Shown here: positions 61,300-64,000 of the stretch, piece by piece | How the letters are laid out: the number at the start of each line of letters is the position of its first letter | Position numbering within the stretch: the stretch's first letter is position 1 | Source: Planctomycetaceae bacterium | GTDB lineage: Bacteria; Planctomycetota; Planctomycetia; Planctomycetales; Planctomycetaceae | Assembly (NCBI GenBank): GCA_024742875.1 | Contig: JANSXP010000003.1 | Location: forward strand, 169,864-233,863 | Reading direction: 5' to 3' | DNA length: 64,000 nt | Position numbers and translations under genes: made by a program | Notes under the pieces: generated by a model | The model's input: only the letters and a program-made list of their open reading frames with translations | Told to the model about the DNA's origin: nothing | The model's database searches: none

Positions 61300-62838
61300 C
61301 TATTGGCTTTCCAGTTCGCGCTGGTTGACTTTCGCCGTCTGGTACAGCAGCGCTATGTCCGCCTCAGACAAACGTCGGTCAAAGATCGCCAGTTCGTCGA
61401 TCCGGCCGTTCCACAGCTGCCCGCCCTGCGCGTCCGTTCCCAGCCACAATGGGCCGCCGGATTCCGTCAGCGTCTGTCCACAGACCGCCTCGGCCGTCAG
61501 CCGTCCGTCTTCGTACAGACACAGTCGTCCGCGCTCAACCGTCATGACCACGTGCCGCCACTGTTGCAGGGGCAACGGCGTGTCCGCCGCAACAAAAGTC
61601 GTGCCGTCTGCCGCCTGGATGCGGGCTGTCAGCTGGCCGGCGGCGTCCACTCCTGCAGAAAAACTCCCAGCGTCTGCCTGCTGATTCGTCGCCAGTATGC
61701 CCGCGCCAGATCGCGATTCACAGTACACGAAAGCCGTCAGAGTCATCTGCCCGCTCCGCAGCGGCGGCGGCACATCTATGCGCCCGCCACGGCCGGAGGA
61801 TTCGGCCAGCACCCGCAGCGAGCCTCCGGTAAACACGCCCCGTGCATGGGGCGGTCGTTTGCCGGTCCCCGTGAGCACAACACCAGAATACTGCGGCGGC
61901 TGCGCAATCAGACCACGATCGCGAATCGGCATGGGATAGTAGGCCACGGGATCAAGCCGCAGCACGGCACGACGGTAGTTGACCTTCGGTTCATCAAAGT
62001 TGCGAATGAATCGGTCCGGTGCCAGCGGGATGTCATCAGCCGTTTCCGAAGCGGCCTCCACCTTCACGGCCTGAGACCGCCGCACGTCAACGGCGGCCGC
62101 AGATTTGACTGCGTGTTTGGGCTGCACACGCACAAGTCCGTCAAACACGTGCACTTCGCTCGCCCCCGGCGCGACATCCACGCTGAACTCCGTGCCAAAA
62201 TCCACCACCTGAGCGTCGGGCGTCTCCACGGTGAATCCCACGCCGGCCGGTGGCACCTGGGCAGACAATCTCCCGCTTTGCAGCACAACCTGCTGCCGAC
62301 TGTCGGCGGCAAACACGGCCGGTGCTTCCACATACACCATCACGCCGCCGGCAAAACGCAGATGCAGCAATCCCTGTTTCAGTTCGTAAGTGCCGGCCGA
62401 CAGGACCGACCTGTGCCATCGCACAGTGCCACGATACAGCTCCGCATCGATGGCCGACTCCACACTGGCCAGAGCAGGGAGCGCGGGATACCGGGCGGCC
62501 TGACGCAAAGTCATCAGCAGCACACACAGCACGCCGGCTGTTGCCAGAAGGGCGGCCGCCGCGCGACCTGCTGTCGCTTTCTGTGCCGTGCCGGCAGGAA
62601 CTGTTGGAGTGACACATCCGCCGTCCCCCTCACGAACCGTCGGCCAGTCCAGGTGCTGCTGAGCGCGCTGCTGCAGATCCTGGCGACACAACAGTTTTCG
62701 CAGATCCGCGTGGAGCTCTGCGCGGCGGACGAACTGCTGCAGATGAGCGGGCTCCTGCAGCCACTGCTCAAACTGTGCCAGATCTTCCTCCGGAAGTTCA
62801 CCATCCAGGTACTGATCGATTCGCACGTCGGACGTCAT
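61300..62838 (-). CDS. FecR-domain membrane protein with C-terminal LamG-like domain
   Basis: A 512-residue protein that starts at the ATG at 62838, overlapping the sigma stop (ATGA, 62835-62838). The cytosolic N-terminus (IDQYLDGELPEEDLAQFEQW) resembles an anti-sigma domain; a membrane helix follows near 92-110 (AAAALLATAGVLCVLLM), then FecR (LQSGRLSAQVPPAGVGFTVE, VVDFGTEFSVDVAPGASEVH). Residues 300-510 form a LamG/concanavalin-A-like lectin domain (GRIDVPPPLRSGQMTLTAFV, WRHVVMTVERGRLCLYEDGR, GRIDELAIFDRRLSEADIAL). It is probably a surface carbohydrate sensor controlling its sigma partner. Confidence 0.82.
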   Translation of the reverse strand: MTSDVRIDQYLDGELPEEDLAQFEQWLQEPAHLQQFVRRAELHADLRKLLCRQDLQQRAQQHLDWPTVREGDGGCVTPTVPAGTAQKATAGRAAAALLATAGVLCVLLMTLRQAARYPALPALASVESAIDAELYRGTVRWHRSVLSAGTYELKQGLLHLRFAGGVMVYVEAPAVFAADSRQQVVLQSGRLSAQVPPAGVGFTVETPDAQVVDFGTEFSVDVAPGASEVHVFDGLVRVQPKHAVKSAAAVDVRRSQAVKVEAASETADDIPLAPDRFIRNFDEPKVNYRRAVLRLDPVAYYPMPIRDRGLIAQPPQYSGVVLTGTGKRPPHARGVFTGGSLRVLAESSGRGGRIDVPPPLRSGQMTLTAFVYCESRSGAGILATNQQADAGSFSAGVDAAGQLTARIQAADGTTFVAADTPLPLQQWRHVVMTVERGRLCLYEDGRLTAEAVCGQTLTESGGPLWLGTDAQGGQLWNGRIDELAIFDRRLSEADIALLYQTAKVNQRELESQ

Positions 62839-63362
62839 GAGGCGGGCTCCGCTGTGAGACGCCGCCGAATGCACTCGGCCAGCTGGCTGCGAATTCGGGT
62901 GAGCGCCACACGCACCGACCCATCAGTGGAGTTGACCTGCTGGGCAGTTTCCGCCGCCGACCGTTCTTCAACGTACCGCAGATCGAGAAGATGACGAGAC
63001 TTGTCCGGCAGTTGCTCCAGACACGTCTGCAGCGCTTCGCGTCGTTCGCTGCGTTCGTTTGCCTGTTCGGCCATTGTTTCTGCAAGCCGACTCAACAGAC
63101 CTTCGGAGAAGACCAGCCGACTGCGGCCCTGCGTTCTGTAAAAATCGATTACCCGTGATTTGGCGATCCACATGGCCCAGCCGACAAACGGGCGCGCCGA
63201 ATCGTATTCATCAAACCGTCGCGCCAGCTCGGTGGCGATTTTCTGGATGACATCCTCCGCATCATGAAAGCCACTCACGGAGGCGAACACATAGGCGGAC
63301 ACGGCCGGCTCCACTTCCAGCCAGCAGCGGGCAAACTGTTCGCGTTGATAGGAGTCGTTCAT
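62835..63362 (-). CDS. ECF sigma factor coupled to FecR-LamG protein
   Basis: A 175-residue ECF-type sigma factor from the ATG at 63362 (MNDSYQREQFARCWLEVE); an ATG at 63482 gives a long unlikely leader. Region 2: AYVFASVSGFHDAEDVIQKI and FVGWAMWIAKSRVIDFYRTQ; region 4: QLPDKSRHLLDLRYVEERSA with AQQVNSTDGSVRVALTRIRS. It overlaps the FecR-LamG start by four bases. Confidence 0.9.
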   Translation of the reverse strand: MNDSYQREQFARCWLEVEPAVSAYVFASVSGFHDAEDVIQKIATELARRFDEYDSARPFVGWAMWIAKSRVIDFYRTQGRSRLVFSEGLLSRLAETMAEQANERSERREALQTCLEQLPDKSRHLLDLRYVEERSAAETAQQVNSTDGSVRVALTRIRSQLAECIRRRLTAEPAS

Positions 63363-63793
63363 CAGTGTGCCAGACGAGTGCCACGGTGGAGGAATGTCGC
63401 GATAGACGAATGTCGCCGTGCAGGAATGCCGACGGCCGGCCGACTCCGTTAACCACGATTCCATCGATTCTCCCGTTTTCACGATCCGAGGCTATGTGCC
63501 ACCGGCTCGCCGCGAAAGACGCTGCCGATTTTGCGGCAGAAATCCGTTCGACCGGACAAATCCGCCTGAGCGGTGGGATCTGAGCAACTTCCTGAACGGA
63601 ATGACGGCCGAGTCGTTAACATAAGGCGTTCGCCCGACCGCCAAACACACCCCGAAACACACCCGAAATCAAATCCACCGCAGGATCTGCCGCCCACAGG
63701 AAGTCGCACAACCAGCCACAACCAGCCACACGATCGTCGCATCCCCAGAAATTTCTGCGTCGTTTCTCGCCCGCCACGCTCACCGCCCAGCCT
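63363..63793. other. Intergenic region, no gene seen
   Basis: About 430 bases between the divergent sigma and cytochrome-motif genes. The unit ACCAGCCACA occurs twice in a row at 63711-63730. Promoters for both genes probably lie here; none is clear. Confidence 0.45.
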
Positions 63794-64000
63794 ATGCGTC
63801 CGATTCCAATCACGTCCCTGATTCGCCTGCTGTTACTGGCTCTGTTGTGTGGCCTGCCATCGGTCGCCGGCGATGAGCGCCTGGAGTTTTTTGAAACGAA
63901 AATTCGTCCGGTGCTCATTGAACACTGCTACGCGTGTCATTCCACGGCAGCAGAAACAGCGAAGGGCAGTTTACTGCTCGATTCCCGCGCGGGCTGGATG
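63794..64000 (+). CDS. Start of a planctomycete cytochrome-c-motif protein (PSD1/DUF1549/DUF1553-type), cut by window edge
   Basis: I translated 69 codons from the ATG at 63794 to the end. A signal peptide (LIRLLLLALLCGLPSVAG) is followed by FFETKIRPVLIEHCYACHST with a haem motif (Cys45, Cys48, His49) and KGSLLLDSRAGW, the usual start of PSD1/DUF1549/DUF1553 proteins. The rest lies outside the window. Confidence 0.85.
   Translation, partial: MRPIPITSLIRLLLLALLCGLPSVAGDERLEFFETKIRPVLIEHCYACHSTAAETAKGSLLLDSRAGWM

Noticed and set aside
60679..62994. Long rightward open frame (771 codons) opposite the lipoprotein and FecR-LamG genes
   Set aside because: It crosses two gene boundaries and has Ser/Arg/Cys-rich shadow composition.

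Overview
The window looks like chromosomal DNA of a marine or freshwater planctomycete (class Planctomycetia). This rests on gene content: secreted proteins with planctomycete-type cytochrome c motifs, paired DUF1552 and DUF1592 proteins, eight intact sulfatases plus one broken one, and extracytoplasmic-function (ECF) sigma factors coupled to FecR or Ser/Thr-kinase proteins. Base composition is GC-rich throughout. I see no rRNA, tRNA, CRISPR array, transposase, integrase or phage gene. Genes sit mostly singly or in runs of two to four, on both strands.

Layout. 1-5033: a cell-wall sugar salvage module. A BadF-type sugar kinase and murQ read leftward; a sodium:solute symporter and a NamZ-type exo-N-acetylmuramidase read rightward from the same intergenic region, followed by a broken serine beta-lactamase/D-Ala-D-Ala carboxypeptidase chimera. 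5089-7248: a TetR regulator divergent from a secreted cytochrome-c-motif protein, with two matching operator-like palindromes between them. 7270-21160: four sulfatase loci (three intact, one broken and fused to an unrelated gene), a PEP-CTERM-like exported protein, and a DUF1592-DUF1552-sulfatase run. 21298-24023: ECF sigma factor and a membrane Ser/Thr kinase. 24312-31823: beta-propeller protein, DUF6807 protein, sulfatase, and a second DUF1552/DUF1592 pair in the opposite order. 31962-33982: ECF sigma factor plus FecR-DNRLRE protein. 34210-40255: a large duplicated secreted protein, a small basic protein, a bestrophin-like channel and a Tat-exported intradiol dioxygenase followed by a 19-bp tandem repeat. 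40414-56635: four more sulfatases, a C25 (gingipain-like) peptidase, an NmrA-type reductase, a secreted alpha/beta hydrolase, an unusual propeller-cytochrome-ankyrin fusion and a DUF4832-like protein. 56693-59068: a quinone oxidoreductase and a crotonase divergent from an HxlR regulator. 59513-64000: secreted proteins, a third ECF sigma factor with a FecR-LamG partner, and the start of a further cytochrome-c-motif protein.

How the genes may work together. The sulfatases, secreted hydrolase, peptidase and cytochrome-motif proteins fit the breakdown of sulfated polysaccharides or glycoproteins at or outside the cytoplasmic membrane. Three separate ECF sigma genes each overlap the start of a membrane partner by the same four bases (ATGA), which suggests three parallel envelope-sensing switches with different sensor domains. 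The murQ module would feed peptidoglycan sugars into central metabolism. Functions are inferred from motifs read by eye; no database search was run.
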